A stretch of 22,799 nucleotides of DNA from Lachnospiraceae bacterium UBA1760 (GCA_002314775.1 DCHE01000012.1:1-22799); one strand, 5' to 3'. Counted from the first letter of the stretch, positions 1-6,893 are shown. Translations and numbers: made by a program. The notes: generated from the letters alone by a model not told the origin.

Positions 1-88
1 TATGAGATTTGAGAAGACAAGCGATACAACATTTGTAAACAGAAACGGTGTTGAGTACACACTTGTTCAGACAGTTTACGGAAAGTAA
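1..88 (+). CDS. 3' end of an unidentified gene (partial)
   Basis: An open frame enters from the left edge and stops with TAA at 86-88. The visible C-terminus ends in VEYTLVQTVYGK. There is no ribosome binding site before the ATG at position 2, so that methionine is probably internal and the gene begins outside the window. About 29 residues are too few to name a family. The reading frame itself is the only evidence that this is coding. Confidence 0.5.
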   Translation, partial: MRFEKTSDTTFVNRNGVEYTLVQTVYGK

Positions 89-109
89 TTAAGCTCCCTA
101 ATTTAACAA

Positions 110-151
110 GGTGCCAGGCAAAAAAGCTAAAGTAGTCTTAGCCTGGCACCA
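110..151. repeat. Inverted repeat with 10-bp perfect arms
   Basis: GGTGCCAGGC at 110-119 is matched by its exact reverse complement GCCTGGCACC at 142-151. Neither strand has a U-tract after it, so it is a poor intrinsic terminator for the upstream gene. Its right arm covers the proposed -35 box at 144-149, so it could be an operator or just a processed 3' hairpin of the upstream transcript. Confidence 0.6.
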
Positions 152-172
152 GAATAAATATGATATATAATC
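144..172 (+). promoter_or_regulatory. Putative sigma-A promoter for a small RNA
   Basis: CTGGCA at 144-149 (4 of 6 matches to the -35 consensus) is separated by 17 bp from a perfect TATAAT at 167-172. Transcription would start near 179, just before a structured non-coding stretch that ends in a strong terminator. The -10 box is seen directly; activity is inferred. Confidence 0.45.
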
Positions 173-178
173 GAGTTG

Positions 179-297
179 GCGGGAATTCATTCCCTACTAC
201 TCGCCCGCGAGCCTCATGTCCGTAAGAACAAAATTCATATTTGAGGCTATGAGATAATAAAAAAAGCGAATCACTTAACTTGTGATTCGCTTTTTTT
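179..297 (+). ncRNA. Candidate structured small RNA (about 120 nt)
   Basis: The stretch between the TATAAT box at 167-172 and the terminator at 259-297 folds into successive hairpins. GGGAA/TTCCC lies around 184-197 inside GGCG/CGCC arms, and AGCCTCA near 210 pairs with TGAGGCT near 242. No start codon with a ribosome binding site is present. I do not recognise it as 6S, SRP, tmRNA or a known riboswitch, and no gene follows directly that it could control in cis. It could instead be an untranslated tail of the upstream gene. Confidence 0.35.
259..297. terminator. Strong bidirectional intrinsic terminator
   Basis: GCGAATCAC (266-274) pairs with GTGATTCGC (282-290) around a 7-nt loop. Seven A residues precede the stem and seven T residues follow it, so the hairpin has a U-tract when read from either strand. 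Confidence 0.85.
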
Positions 298-435
298 GTT
301 ATGTATGCCTCATCAGCCAAAACCCTCGCCATCCTTGCCAAAGCACCATTTAATACCACTTTGTGTGGTCTTTTTTATTTGTAGGGATTGTTATTAATAT
401 GTAGATTTATGTGCTGATATATGCAGGGATGCATA

Positions 436-623
436 TTATGTGACTGTCCTTTTTGGGGAATAGTCATTTCTACGTAATTAAGATTTGCACTAATGTTGGA
501 CAGGACGATTTGTGTCAATCCCCCTAACCGGGGAATAGTCATTTCTACAGACCAGAAAATGTCATGCCAAATTCACACATTGTTGTGTGTCAATCCCCCT
601 AACCGGGGAATAGTCATTTCTAC
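436..623 (-). CRISPR. Minimal CRISPR-like array, three repeats, two 37-bp spacers
   Basis: A 38-bp sequence is perfectly repeated at 511-548 and 586-623. A third copy at about 436-473 keeps only the last 19 bp on the plus strand (GGGGAATAGTCATTTCTAC). The two intervening spacers (474-510 and 549-585) are both exactly 37 bp and unrelated to each other. The repeat carries a CCCC/GGGG mini-hairpin. Read on the minus strand, each repeat starts GTAGAAATGACTATTCCCC and ends GGGGGATTGACAC, similar to the ATTGAAAC ends of many type I and III repeats. In that direction the degenerate copy is the last repeat and is damaged at its 3' end, as is usual for terminal repeats. No cas gene lies in this window, so the type is undetermined. 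Confidence 0.7.
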
Positions 624-957
624 CCTACCCCTCAAAAAACCTAGTAAAATCAAGGCTTCTAGAGGACGTTTTTGCAGGTAATTGTCTGACAATTTAAAAT
701 CTCGATATTTTTCATTACACAAATTTCCCCTTTGATAAAAATCCCCCTAACCGGGTAAAAAGCGAGGCTTATGTAATAATTTAGTATTTGCTCCGTTCTC
801 GTAAAAACGACTATTACTTATACTATGTAATATACTATCATTTTTCCATTCAGTCAACCAATTGATCTCTCTCCCATTTTGTGTGACATTTCTGCAACAC
901 CTGATACGTTATCATTAACTCATCAAATAAAATCGACTTAAAGAGAGGTATACATAT
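624..957. other. Gene-free stretch, possible CRISPR leader and 5' region
   Basis: This 334-bp AT-rich stretch has no convincing coding frame. If the array is read leftward it is the leader side. It contains a small palindrome, ATTGTCTGACAAT, near 681-693 and the isolated half-repeat at 740-755. The right end (about 850-957) must hold the promoter of the small membrane protein genes, but I could not find a clear -35/-10 pair. Confidence 0.4.
740..755. repeat. Isolated 16-bp fragment of the CRISPR-like repeat
   Basis: AATCCCCCTAACCGGG matches the hairpin-forming core of the 38-bp repeats exactly but lacks the GAATAGTCATTTCTAC part. It lies 117 bp beyond the last full repeat, on the presumed leader side. 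Confidence 0.6.
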
Positions 958-1134
958 ATGAAAACACTTAAAACCACAAAAGCAAATGCAATACTACTTT
1001 TACTCCTTCCATCTATAGTACTCACGTCACTTCTTCTGGGTGCACCATCTACTATTGTTACGATAATTGCACTCCTGTTAGGAGCGCTTTCCTGTGGCAG
1101 GATAAGACGAGTAAACACTTATGAAGTATATTGA
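958..1134 (+). CDS. Small two-helix membrane protein (58 aa), unknown
   Basis: An ATG at 958 follows AGAGAGG at 941-947 at suitable spacing and opens a 58-codon frame ending in TGA at 1132-1134. The product starts MKTLKTTKANAILLLLLPSI, with a basic N-terminus, then two hydrophobic segments (about residues 10-28 and 31-45) and a basic tail. It looks like a small integral membrane protein. I recognise no family. It is followed 51 bp later by another small membrane protein and a terminator at 1375-1398, so the two probably form one transcription unit. The position next to the CRISPR-like array may be coincidental. Confidence 0.55.
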   Translation: MKTLKTTKANAILLLLLPSIVLTSLLLGAPSTIVTIIALLLGALSCGRIRRVNTYEVY

Positions 1135-1185
1135 TAACTATTCATCGAATCACATCAACCTATCATCAAGAAATGGAGAAAAACT

Positions 1186-1371
1186 ATGAACAATATTTCA
1201 ACAACATCCTACACAATAGCATCTATAGCATTCTTTATTATAGCGTGTGCATTATATATGTCCGGAAACTTTTTTTGCGGCGCGATTATAATTTTCTGTG
1301 GCTTTATGGTTCATGCTAAAAAGCATGATATCAAGCATGCTAATAAATCAACCACCAATAGTGAATCCTAG
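1186..1371 (+). CDS. Small membrane protein (61 aa), unknown
   Basis: The ATG at 1186 is preceded by a GGAG-type ribosome binding site (TGGAGAAAAACT). The product has a short polar N-terminus, a hydrophobic block from about residue 10 to 42 that can form two membrane helices around an SGNFFCG turn, and a polar, Lys/His-rich tail. It ends four bases before a terminator hairpin. An overlapping frame from 1131 lacks a ribosome binding site and is not the gene. No family is recognised. The size and pairing with the upstream 58-aa protein would fit a pair of small membrane peptides, but the function is unknown. Confidence 0.6.
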   Translation: MNNISTTSYTIASIAFFIIACALYMSGNFFCGAIIIFCGFMVHAKKHDIKHANKSTTNSES

Positions 1372-1374
1372 AAG

Positions 1375-1398
1375 GGCTGCCCGATGGGCAGCCTTTTT
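1375..1398 (+). terminator. Intrinsic terminator after the small membrane proteins
   Basis: GGCTGCCC (1375-1382) and GGGCAGCC (1386-1393) form an 8-bp stem with a GAT loop, followed by TTTTTCTTTT. Confidence 0.9.
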
Positions 1399-1414
1399 CT
1401 TTTCCTATACCCAG

Positions 1415-1452
1415 AAAAAAGGCCGTCGCGACCAACCACAGTCGCAACGGCC
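1415..1452 (-). terminator. Intrinsic terminator of the transaldolase/transketolase operon
   Basis: On the minus strand GGCCGTTGCGAC pairs with GTCGCGACGGCC (plus-strand 1441-1452 and 1421-1432; one mismatch), followed by six T residues (plus-strand A run 1415-1420). It lies about 65 bp beyond the last stop codon and faces the terminator at 1375-1398, insulating the two converging units. Confidence 0.88.
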
Positions 1453-1516
1453 TCTTAATTCATAGATTAAATTAAGACTTTATCACTAGCCTAAGCCCTA
1501 ACCTCTAACCAAAGTA

Positions 1517-2455
1517 TTAAACTCCAGCCTTAACCTTAGTATAAATACCCTCAGCATCAAGACCATACTTAGCAAGAAGCTTAACAGCTGGACCTGACTC
1601 TCCGAAGGTGTCATTAACACCGATTCTTGTAACCTTAACTGGGTAGTTCTCAGAAAGAACCTCCATAACAGCTGAACCAAGACCACCGATGATTGAGTGC
1701 TCTTCAACTGTAAATACCTTACCAGTCTTCTTAGCAGCCTCAACGATTAAGTCCGCATCGATTGGCTTGATTGTGTGGATATTGATAACTGTTGCCTCAA
1801 TTCCATCAGCAGCGAGCTTATCAGCTGCAGCAAGTGACTCAGAAACACAAAGACCAGTTGCAAAAATTGTAACGTCCTTACCCTCTCTAAGAGTAACACC
1901 CTTGCCAATCTCAAACTTGTAAGTAGCTGGGTCGTTGATTACAGGAACTGCAAGACGACCGAATCTCATATAAACTGGGCCAACGTGCTCGTAAGCAGCC
2001 TTAACAGCAGCTCTGGCCTCAGTGTCATCAGAAGGGTTGATAACAACCATTCCTGGAATCTCTCTCATAAGAGCAAGATCCTCGTTACACTGATGTGTAG
2101 CACCGTCCTCACCTACTGAAATACCAGCGTGAGTAGCACCAATCTTAACATTTAAATGTGGGTAACCGATTGAGTTACGAACCTGCTCGAAAGCACGTCC
2201 TGCTGCGAACATTGCAAATGAACTCATAAATGGAACATATCCGCAGGTTGACATACCAGCAGCGATGCCAGCCATATTTGACTCAGCAATACCACAGTCG
2301 ATGTGACGCTCTGGGAAGGCCTTCTTAAATATACCAGTCTTAGTAGCAGCTGCAAGGTCTGCATCTAAAACGATAAGATCATCATGCTCCTTACCTATCT
2401 CTACAAGAGCATTGCCGTAGCTGTCTCTTGTTGCAATCTTAACTACATCTGACAT
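1517..2455 (-). CDS. Transketolase, C-terminal subunit
   Basis: This is the second half of a split transketolase (312 aa): the pyrimidine-binding and C-terminal domains. It works with the N-terminal subunit to move two-carbon units between sugar phosphates in the non-oxidative pentose phosphate pathway, in the cytoplasm. Visible features are GIAESNM (residues 55-61), whose E58 matches the catalytic glutamate that activates thiamine diphosphate, FAAGRAFEQVRN (83-94) and the loop HAGISVGEDGATHQ (109-122). A C-terminal transketolase domain follows from about residue 185. It starts inside the 3' end of the upstream gene (13-bp overlap) after GGAGG in the preceding coding sequence, so translation is probably coupled and gives 1:1 subunits. 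A leftward terminator follows at 1415-1452. Confidence 0.95.
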   Translation of the reverse strand: MSDVVKIATRDSYGNALVEIGKEHDDLIVLDADLAAATKTGIFKKAFPERHIDCGIAESNMAGIAAGMSTCGYVPFMSSFAMFAAGRAFEQVRNSIGYPHLNVKIGATHAGISVGEDGATHQCNEDLALMREIPGMVVINPSDDTEARAAVKAAYEHVGPVYMRFGRLAVPVINDPATYKFEIGKGVTLREGKDVTIFATGLCVSESLAAADKLAADGIEATVINIHTIKPIDADLIVEAAKKTGKVFTVEEHSIIGGLGSAVMEVLSENYPVKVTRIGVNDTFGESGPAVKLLAKYGLDAEGIYTKVKAGV

Positions 2456-3279
2456 AATGACTCAGCCTCCTTCTCAAGTTCTGCCATAGCAATCTCAAAC
2501 TCCTCTGCATTTGGAGCCTTTCCATGCCATCCAACGTTGTTCTCCATAAATGATACGCCCTTGCCCTTTACTGTATGAGCAATAATAGCTGTTGGCATAC
2601 CCTTTGTTTCCTTAGCTTCCTTGAAAGCCTTGTCAATCTCATCGAAGTCATTGCCATTTATATTGATTACATGGAAATTAAATGCCTCAAACTTCTTATC
2701 GATTGGATATGGTGAACAAACCTCTTCAACTGTTCCGTCTATCTGAAGGTTGTTATTATCTACGATTACTACGAGGTTATCAAGATTCTTTGCGCCTGCG
2801 AACATAGCTGCTTCCCAAATCTGACCCTCCTGAATCTCGCCGTCTCCACAGAGACAGTAGGTTCTGTAGTCCTTATTCTGAAGCTTTGCTGAAAGTGCCA
2901 TACCAACTGCTGTTGAAAGTCCCTGACCAAGTGAGCCTGAAGACATATCTACGCCTGGAATGTGCTTCATATCAGGATGACCCTGAAGGTAAGAACCAAT
3001 GTGACGAAGTGTCTCAAGGTCCTCAACTGGGAAGAATCCCTTATTAGCAAGTGCTGCATAATAACCTGGTGCTGTGTGTCCCTTTGAGAGGACAAATCTA
3101 TCTCTTTCTGGATTCTTTGGATTCTTTGGATCTACATTTAACTCCTCAAAGTAGAGATATGTGAAAATATCTGCTGCTGAGAGTGATCCGCCTGGATGTC
3201 CGGCTTTTGCGCTAAAAACTGATGAAACAATGCCTTTTCTGACATTTACTGCCATCTTCTGAAGTTCTAACTTATTCAT
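2443..3279 (-). CDS. Transketolase, N-terminal subunit
   Basis: This is the thiamine-diphosphate-binding half (278 aa) of the split transketolase. GHPGGSLS (residues 27-34), SKGH (65-68), the GDGE of the diphosphate-binding motif (145-148) and its closing DNNN (174-177) are all present. The start is the ATG at 3279, preceded by AGGAGA. The frame is open 60 bases further upstream, but that would overlap the transaldolase end and has no ribosome binding site. It starts 16 bp after the transaldolase stop and overlaps the next gene by 13 bp, so the three genes form one operon. With its partner it interconverts xylulose 5-P, ribose 5-P, erythrose 4-P, fructose 6-P, sedoheptulose 7-P and glyceraldehyde 3-P. 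Confidence 0.95.
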   Translation of the reverse strand: MNKLELQKMAVNVRKGIVSSVFSAKAGHPGGSLSAADIFTYLYFEELNVDPKNPKNPERDRFVLSKGHTAPGYYAALANKGFFPVEDLETLRHIGSYLQGHPDMKHIPGVDMSSGSLGQGLSTAVGMALSAKLQNKDYRTYCLCGDGEIQEGQIWEAAMFAGAKNLDNLVVIVDNNNLQIDGTVEEVCSPYPIDKKFEAFNFHVININGNDFDEIDKAFKEAKETKGMPTAIIAHTVKGKGVSFMENNVGWHGKAPNAEEFEIAMAELEKEAESLCQM

Positions 3280-3295
3280 GCTGTTCTCCTTTTTT

Positions 3296-3949
3296 TTATT
3301 TTCCGAACACAGCCTCGTAATCCTTCTTGAATTTCTCAATACCCTGATCTGTAAGTGGGTGCTTAGTCATCTGAACGATTACATTGTATGGTACAGTTGC
3401 AATGTGAGCACCTGCAAGAGCACAGTCAGTAACATGGATTGGGTTACGAACTGAAGCTGCGATGATCTCTGTATCAAGAGCGTAATTATCGAAAATATTA
3501 ACGATATCCTCAATAAGCTGGATACCTGGCTGACTGATGTCATCAAGTCTTCCTAAGAATGGTGAAACGTAGGTTGCACCAGCTCTTGCTGCAAGAAGTG
3601 CCTGATTAGCTGAGAAGATAAGTGTTACATTGGTCTTGATGCCCTCAGCAGCAAGAACCTTAACTGCCTTGAGTCCCTCAACTGTCATAGGAATCTTAAC
3701 TACCATGTTTGGATGGATAGCTGCAATCTCCCTGCCTTCAGCAATCATACCCTCAGCATCAACTGTTGTTGCCTTAACCTCTCCACTGATTGGTCCGTCA
3801 ACTATTGATGTGATTTCCTTAATTACCTCTGTGAAATCTCTACCTTCCTTAGCAATGAGTGATGGGTTTGTGGTAACACCACAGATAACTCCCATGTCAT
3901 TTGCCTTCTTAATGTCTTCTACATTTGCTGTGTCGATGAAAAACTTCAT
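3296..3949 (-). CDS. tal: Transaldolase, small FSA/TalC-type
   Basis: This 217-aa (beta/alpha)8 protein belongs to the short transaldolase / fructose-6-phosphate aldolase family. Landmarks are VTTNPSL (25-31), the Schiff-base lysine K85 in VVKIPMT and YVSPFLGRLDD near residues 127-137. GEV at 56-58 places a glutamate where E. coli FsaA has Gln59. In this family the glutamate favours transaldolase over aldolase activity, so I call it a true transaldolase. It moves a three-carbon dihydroxyacetone unit from sedoheptulose 7-P to glyceraldehyde 3-P. It is first in the operon with both transketolase halves, so the operon supplies the complete carbon-rearranging part of the pentose phosphate pathway. 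GGAGGT lies 9 bp before the ATG. Confidence 0.95.
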   Translation of the reverse strand: MKFFIDTANVEDIKKANDMGVICGVTTNPSLIAKEGRDFTEVIKEITSIVDGPISGEVKATTVDAEGMIAEGREIAAIHPNMVVKIPMTVEGLKAVKVLAAEGIKTNVTLIFSANQALLAARAGATYVSPFLGRLDDISQPGIQLIEDIVNIFDNYALDTEIIAASVRNPIHVTDCALAGAHIATVPYNVIVQMTKHPLTDQGIEKFKKDYEAVFGK

Positions 3950-3967
3950 TATAATAGTACCTCCATT

Positions 3968-3996
3968 ATTTTAGTTGAATTATTAGTAAATGTCAA
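3968..3996 (-). promoter_or_regulatory. Candidate promoter of the transaldolase operon
   Basis: On the minus strand TTGACA (plus 3991-3996) is followed after 17 bp by TAAAAT (plus 3968-3973), a near-consensus sigma-A pair. The oddity is position: the predicted start would fall at about 3961, inside the GGAGGT ribosome binding site. Either the transcript is almost leaderless or a different element upstream is used. Confidence 0.4.
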
Positions 3997-4228
3997 AAGA
4001 TTTGAACAATTTTAAGCATTTTTTGACATTCTTGATTATATTTCAAGGCCAAAATATTCACTACATCACTTATTTGACATAAATGCCTAGTAATCCTTGA
4101 CATATTGAATTATACTCCAGCACTTTAGTTTGGTAAAGTGTCCGCCGTTTCATATTCTTATCAAATGAATTGAAATATTTACGCAATTATTCTGGTTGTA
4201 CAAAAAGTCACAATCATCTTATATTCCC

Positions 4229-4257
4229 TTGAATAAATAACACGAATCCTATATAAT
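4229..4257 (+). promoter_or_regulatory. Sigma-A promoter for the OPT transporter unit
   Basis: TTGAAT (4229-4234), a 17-bp spacer and a perfect TATAAT (4252-4257) form a good promoter. The start would be near 4264, giving a leader of about 190 nt before the OPT start codon, with an intrinsic terminator almost at once. Confidence 0.7.
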
Positions 4258-4271
4258 TAATACATCCATGT

Positions 4272-4308
4272 GCTCTATATGGTTCTTTCTTCCATATAGG
4301 GCCTTTTT
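4272..4308 (+). terminator. Intrinsic terminator inside the OPT leader (possible attenuator)
   Basis: GCTCTATATGG (4272-4282) pairs with CCATATAGGGC (4292-4302), an 11-bp stem with one G-U pair and a 9-nt loop, followed by CTTTTT. It sits only about 8 nt after the predicted start at 4264 and about 145 nt before the OPT start codon. The remaining leader (4309-4452) has no second convincing promoter. It may therefore be a premature terminator or attenuator, or it may end another rightward transcript from the 3950-4250 region. Confidence 0.6.
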
Positions 4309-4452
4309 CATCCCTATGGCTATATGAAAAGCACCCTATAATACCAGAAAATATCAAGAAAACCACAGGTCCTAAAAAAAGATACTTTCTGCTGGCAGCT
4401 CATATTCCCCTAACGTTGGATGAAGAGTAAAATATTAACAAAGGAGAAAAAT

Positions 4453-6384
4453 ATGAGCGAAAAGAAGAAAGAATTTAAACCGTTTATACCTGCGGATAAG
4501 GTTATGCCTGAGTTTACACCAACAGCTGTAGTTCTCGGTATTATCCTTGCAGTGGTATTCGGTGCCGCAAATGCATACCTTGGACTTCGAGTTGGAATGA
4601 CAGTATCTGCTTCAATTCCAGCAGCAGTTATTTCCATGGGTGTAATCCGAGTAATCCTGAAGAAGGATTCAATTCTTGAGAACAATATGGTTCAGACCAT
4701 AGGTTCTGCCGGCGAATCACTGGCTGCCGGAGCTATTTTCACACTTCCTGCACTTTACATGTGGGCTAAGGAGGACCCATCTATCCAGATTCCATCCTTC
4801 CTTACAATTTCAGCCCTTGCAATTGCCGGTGGTGTAATCGGAGTATTATTTATGATTCCACTCCGTACAGCACTTATTGTTGAGGAACATGGTGTTCTTC
4901 CATTCCCAGAGGGTACAGCCTGTGCAGAGGTTCTTCTGGCTGGTGAGGAGGGCGGAAGCAAGTCAAAGCTTGTCTTCTCTGGCCTTGGTATTTCTGCACT
5001 TTACAAGTTTGTAACTGACGGACTTAAGCTTTTCCCATCAGAGATAAACTGGGATTTAAGCTTCTACAAGGGTTCAGCAATCGGCTTTGATGTACTTCCT
5101 GCACTTGTGGGTGTTGGATACATTTGCGGTGCGAGGGTTTCTTCCTTCATGCTCGGCGGTGCTGTTCTCGGCTGGTTTGTAATTATGCCTCTTATCCATA
5201 TGCTTGGAGCATTGGGTGGTGCAGACATGATTCTCTTCCCAGCAACTAAAGCTATTGCAGACATGGCTCCAGGCGAGCTTTGGGGAAGCTATATCAGATA
5301 TATCGGTGCTGGTGCTGTTGCCTGTGGCGGTATATTAAGCCTTATCAAGTCCCTTCCACTTATCATTAAGACCTTTAAAAAGGCTATGAAGGGCTTCGGT
5401 CACAAGGGTGGCGAGCTTCGTACAGAGAAGGACCTTCCACTCGTTTGGGCACTTGTTGCAGTTGCAGTTATTGCAATTATCCTTGTATTAATTCCATCTG
5501 TTCCAATCAGCATTATAGCTGCAATTATCATTGTTGTATTTGGTTTCTTCTTTGCAACAGTTTCATCGAGAATGGTTGGTGTTGTAGGTTCCTCAAACAA
5601 CCCAGTTTCTGGTATGGCAATCGCAACTCTTCTCTTCTCAACTCTCATCCTTAAGGCTACCGGAAATGTAGGCACTCAGGGAATGATCACTGCAATTTCT
5701 ATCGGTACTGTAATCTGTATCATCGCTGCCATGGCAGGTGATACTTCACAGGATTTAAAGACCGGCTACATCGTTGGTGCTACTCCTTACCGTCAGCAGG
5801 TCGGTGAGTTAATCGGTGCCGTTGCTTCTGGTCTTGCTATTGCCGGAGTTCTTATGCTCTTAAATAACGCATGGGGCTTTGGTTCTAAGGAGCTTGCTGC
5901 TCCTCAGGCAACTCTCATGAAGATGGTAACTGAGGGTGTTATGAACGGAAATCTTCCATGGAATCTTGTTTTCCTTGGAGTATTTATAGCACTGGTTGTT
6001 GAGATTATCGGTATCTCAGTTTTACCATTTGCAATCGGTCTTTACCTTCCAATTCACCTTTCAACACCTATCATGGTGGGTGGTCTTATCAAGCTTCTTG
6101 TTACAAAGCTCAGAAAGTCTAAGGAGGAGCAGAAGGAAGCAGAGAGCAACGGTATCTTATATGCTTCAGGCTTAATTGCAGGTGAGGGACTTGTAGGTAT
6201 TGCCCTTGCAATCCTTGCAGTTATCGGTGTTGGAGATAAGATTGATCTTACTGCTCATGGCATTGATCTTGGACAGTGGGGAAGCGTTATCTTCTTCGTA
6301 CTAATGTGTGCTACTCTTGTTATGGCTTCAACAAAGAAGCATAGTAAGGAAGATAATTCTGCAGCTAAAAAAGAGGAAAAGTAA
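4453..6384 (+). CDS. OPT-family oligopeptide transporter
   Basis: This 643-aa polytopic membrane protein belongs to the OPT superfamily, which imports short peptides (in other branches, metal chelates) using an ion gradient. Typical prokaryotic OPT segments are visible: FTPTAVVLGIILAVVFGAAN near the N-terminus, YLGLRVGMTVSASIP, TIGSAGESLAAGAIFTLPAL and GSSNNPVSGM mid-protein. About 14-16 hydrophobic segments are present. The start is the ATG at 4453, preceded by AAGGAG; an in-frame ATG at 4420 has no such site. A PqqD-like protein follows 7 bp later, so the two are co-transcribed. Substrate is not readable from the sequence; peptides are the family default. Confidence 0.92.
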   Translation: MSEKKKEFKPFIPADKVMPEFTPTAVVLGIILAVVFGAANAYLGLRVGMTVSASIPAAVISMGVIRVILKKDSILENNMVQTIGSAGESLAAGAIFTLPALYMWAKEDPSIQIPSFLTISALAIAGGVIGVLFMIPLRTALIVEEHGVLPFPEGTACAEVLLAGEEGGSKSKLVFSGLGISALYKFVTDGLKLFPSEINWDLSFYKGSAIGFDVLPALVGVGYICGARVSSFMLGGAVLGWFVIMPLIHMLGALGGADMILFPATKAIADMAPGELWGSYIRYIGAGAVACGGILSLIKSLPLIIKTFKKAMKGFGHKGGELRTEKDLPLVWALVAVAVIAIILVLIPSVPISIIAAIIIVVFGFFFATVSSRMVGVVGSSNNPVSGMAIATLLFSTLILKATGNVGTQGMITAISIGTVICIIAAMAGDTSQDLKTGYIVGATPYRQQVGELIGAVASGLAIAGVLMLLNNAWGFGSKELAAPQATLMKMVTEGVMNGNLPWNLVFLGVFIALVVEIIGISVLPFAIGLYLPIHLSTPIMVGGLIKLLVTKLRKSKEEQKEAESNGILYASGLIAGEGLVGIALAILAVIGVGDKIDLTAHGIDLGQWGSVIFFVLMCATLVMASTKKHSKEDNSAAKKEEK

Positions 6385-6391
6385 GGTTCAC

Positions 6392-6745
6392 ATGAAGAAG
6401 AAAAAAACAAAGGTTATATCGACAAATTATATGGATAAAATTCCAGTCAGGGCACTTGATCATCCCTGGAAGGAGGATAAGGACGGAAAGGTAGTAATCG
6501 AGATGAAGCACGAGGGCTTCTATGCAAGAATAGCTACCAGGTACTTCAAAAAACCTTCTAAAAGTCAGATTTCGTTAGATAAATATGGCTCAGTTGTGTG
6601 GAAGGGCTGTGACGGAAAAAACACCATATATGATATTGTCCTCCTTATGGAGAATACCTTTCCAGATGAAAAGGATAAAATGTTAAATCGTGTGGTAACC
6701 TTTATGGCCACTCTTGAAAATAGTAAATTTATCTTCATGAAATAA
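6392..6745 (+). CDS. PqqD-like (RRE-type) small protein
   Basis: This 117-aa protein resembles the PqqD family, the small winged-helix peptide-binding fold that presents precursor peptides to radical SAM enzymes in RiPP pathways. The pattern SLDKYGSVVWKGCDGKNTIYDIV (split here as SLDKYGSVVWKGCDGK then NTIYDIV, about residues 62-84) matches the typical 'L...G..IW.l.DG..Ti.dI' core. The start is the ATG at 6392 just after the OPT stop; a longer open frame lies inside the OPT gene and lacks a ribosome binding site. There is no radical SAM enzyme or precursor peptide nearby. Its only partner is the peptide transporter, so a peptide-binding accessory role is plausible but inferred. Confidence 0.75.
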   Translation: MKKKKTKVISTNYMDKIPVRALDHPWKEDKDGKVVIEMKHEGFYARIATRYFKKPSKSQISLDKYGSVVWKGCDGKNTIYDIVLLMENTFPDEKDKMLNRVVTFMATLENSKFIFMK

Positions 6746-6799
6746 ATCTACTAAATGCGAAGCATTTTACGAACCTTTAAAAAAATAACTATAAATATT

Positions 6800-6844
6800 T
6801 AGCCTTGGGATTAGTTTTGTTTAACTATCTCCCAAGGCTATTTT
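6800..6844 (+). terminator. Intrinsic terminator after the OPT/PqqD unit
   Basis: TAGCCTTGGGA (6800-6810) pairs perfectly with TCCCAAGGCTA (6830-6840), followed by TTTT. Confidence 0.85.
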
Positions 6845-6893
6845 CATCTGGAAATATCGAGTTTTTACTGTAATTTCGACATTATTTTTCATA

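Noticed and set aside
110..151. Inverted repeat as an insertion-sequence end or MITE
   Set aside because: Only one 10-bp arm pair with a 22-bp loop, no flanking target duplication and no second copy in the window.
138..359. Open frame of 73 codons on the minus strand
   Set aside because: It runs antisense through the structured RNA and across its terminator hairpin, has no ribosome binding site, and its product shows no domain.
493..681. Open frame of 62 codons whose product contains a repeated CVNPPNRGIVIST
   Set aside because: It is simply the translation of the CRISPR-like repeats; no ribosome binding site precedes it.
1131..1319. Alternative frame overlapping the 61-aa membrane protein gene
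   Set aside because: No ribosome binding site; the frame starting at 1186 has one, encodes a clean two-helix protein and ends right at the terminator.
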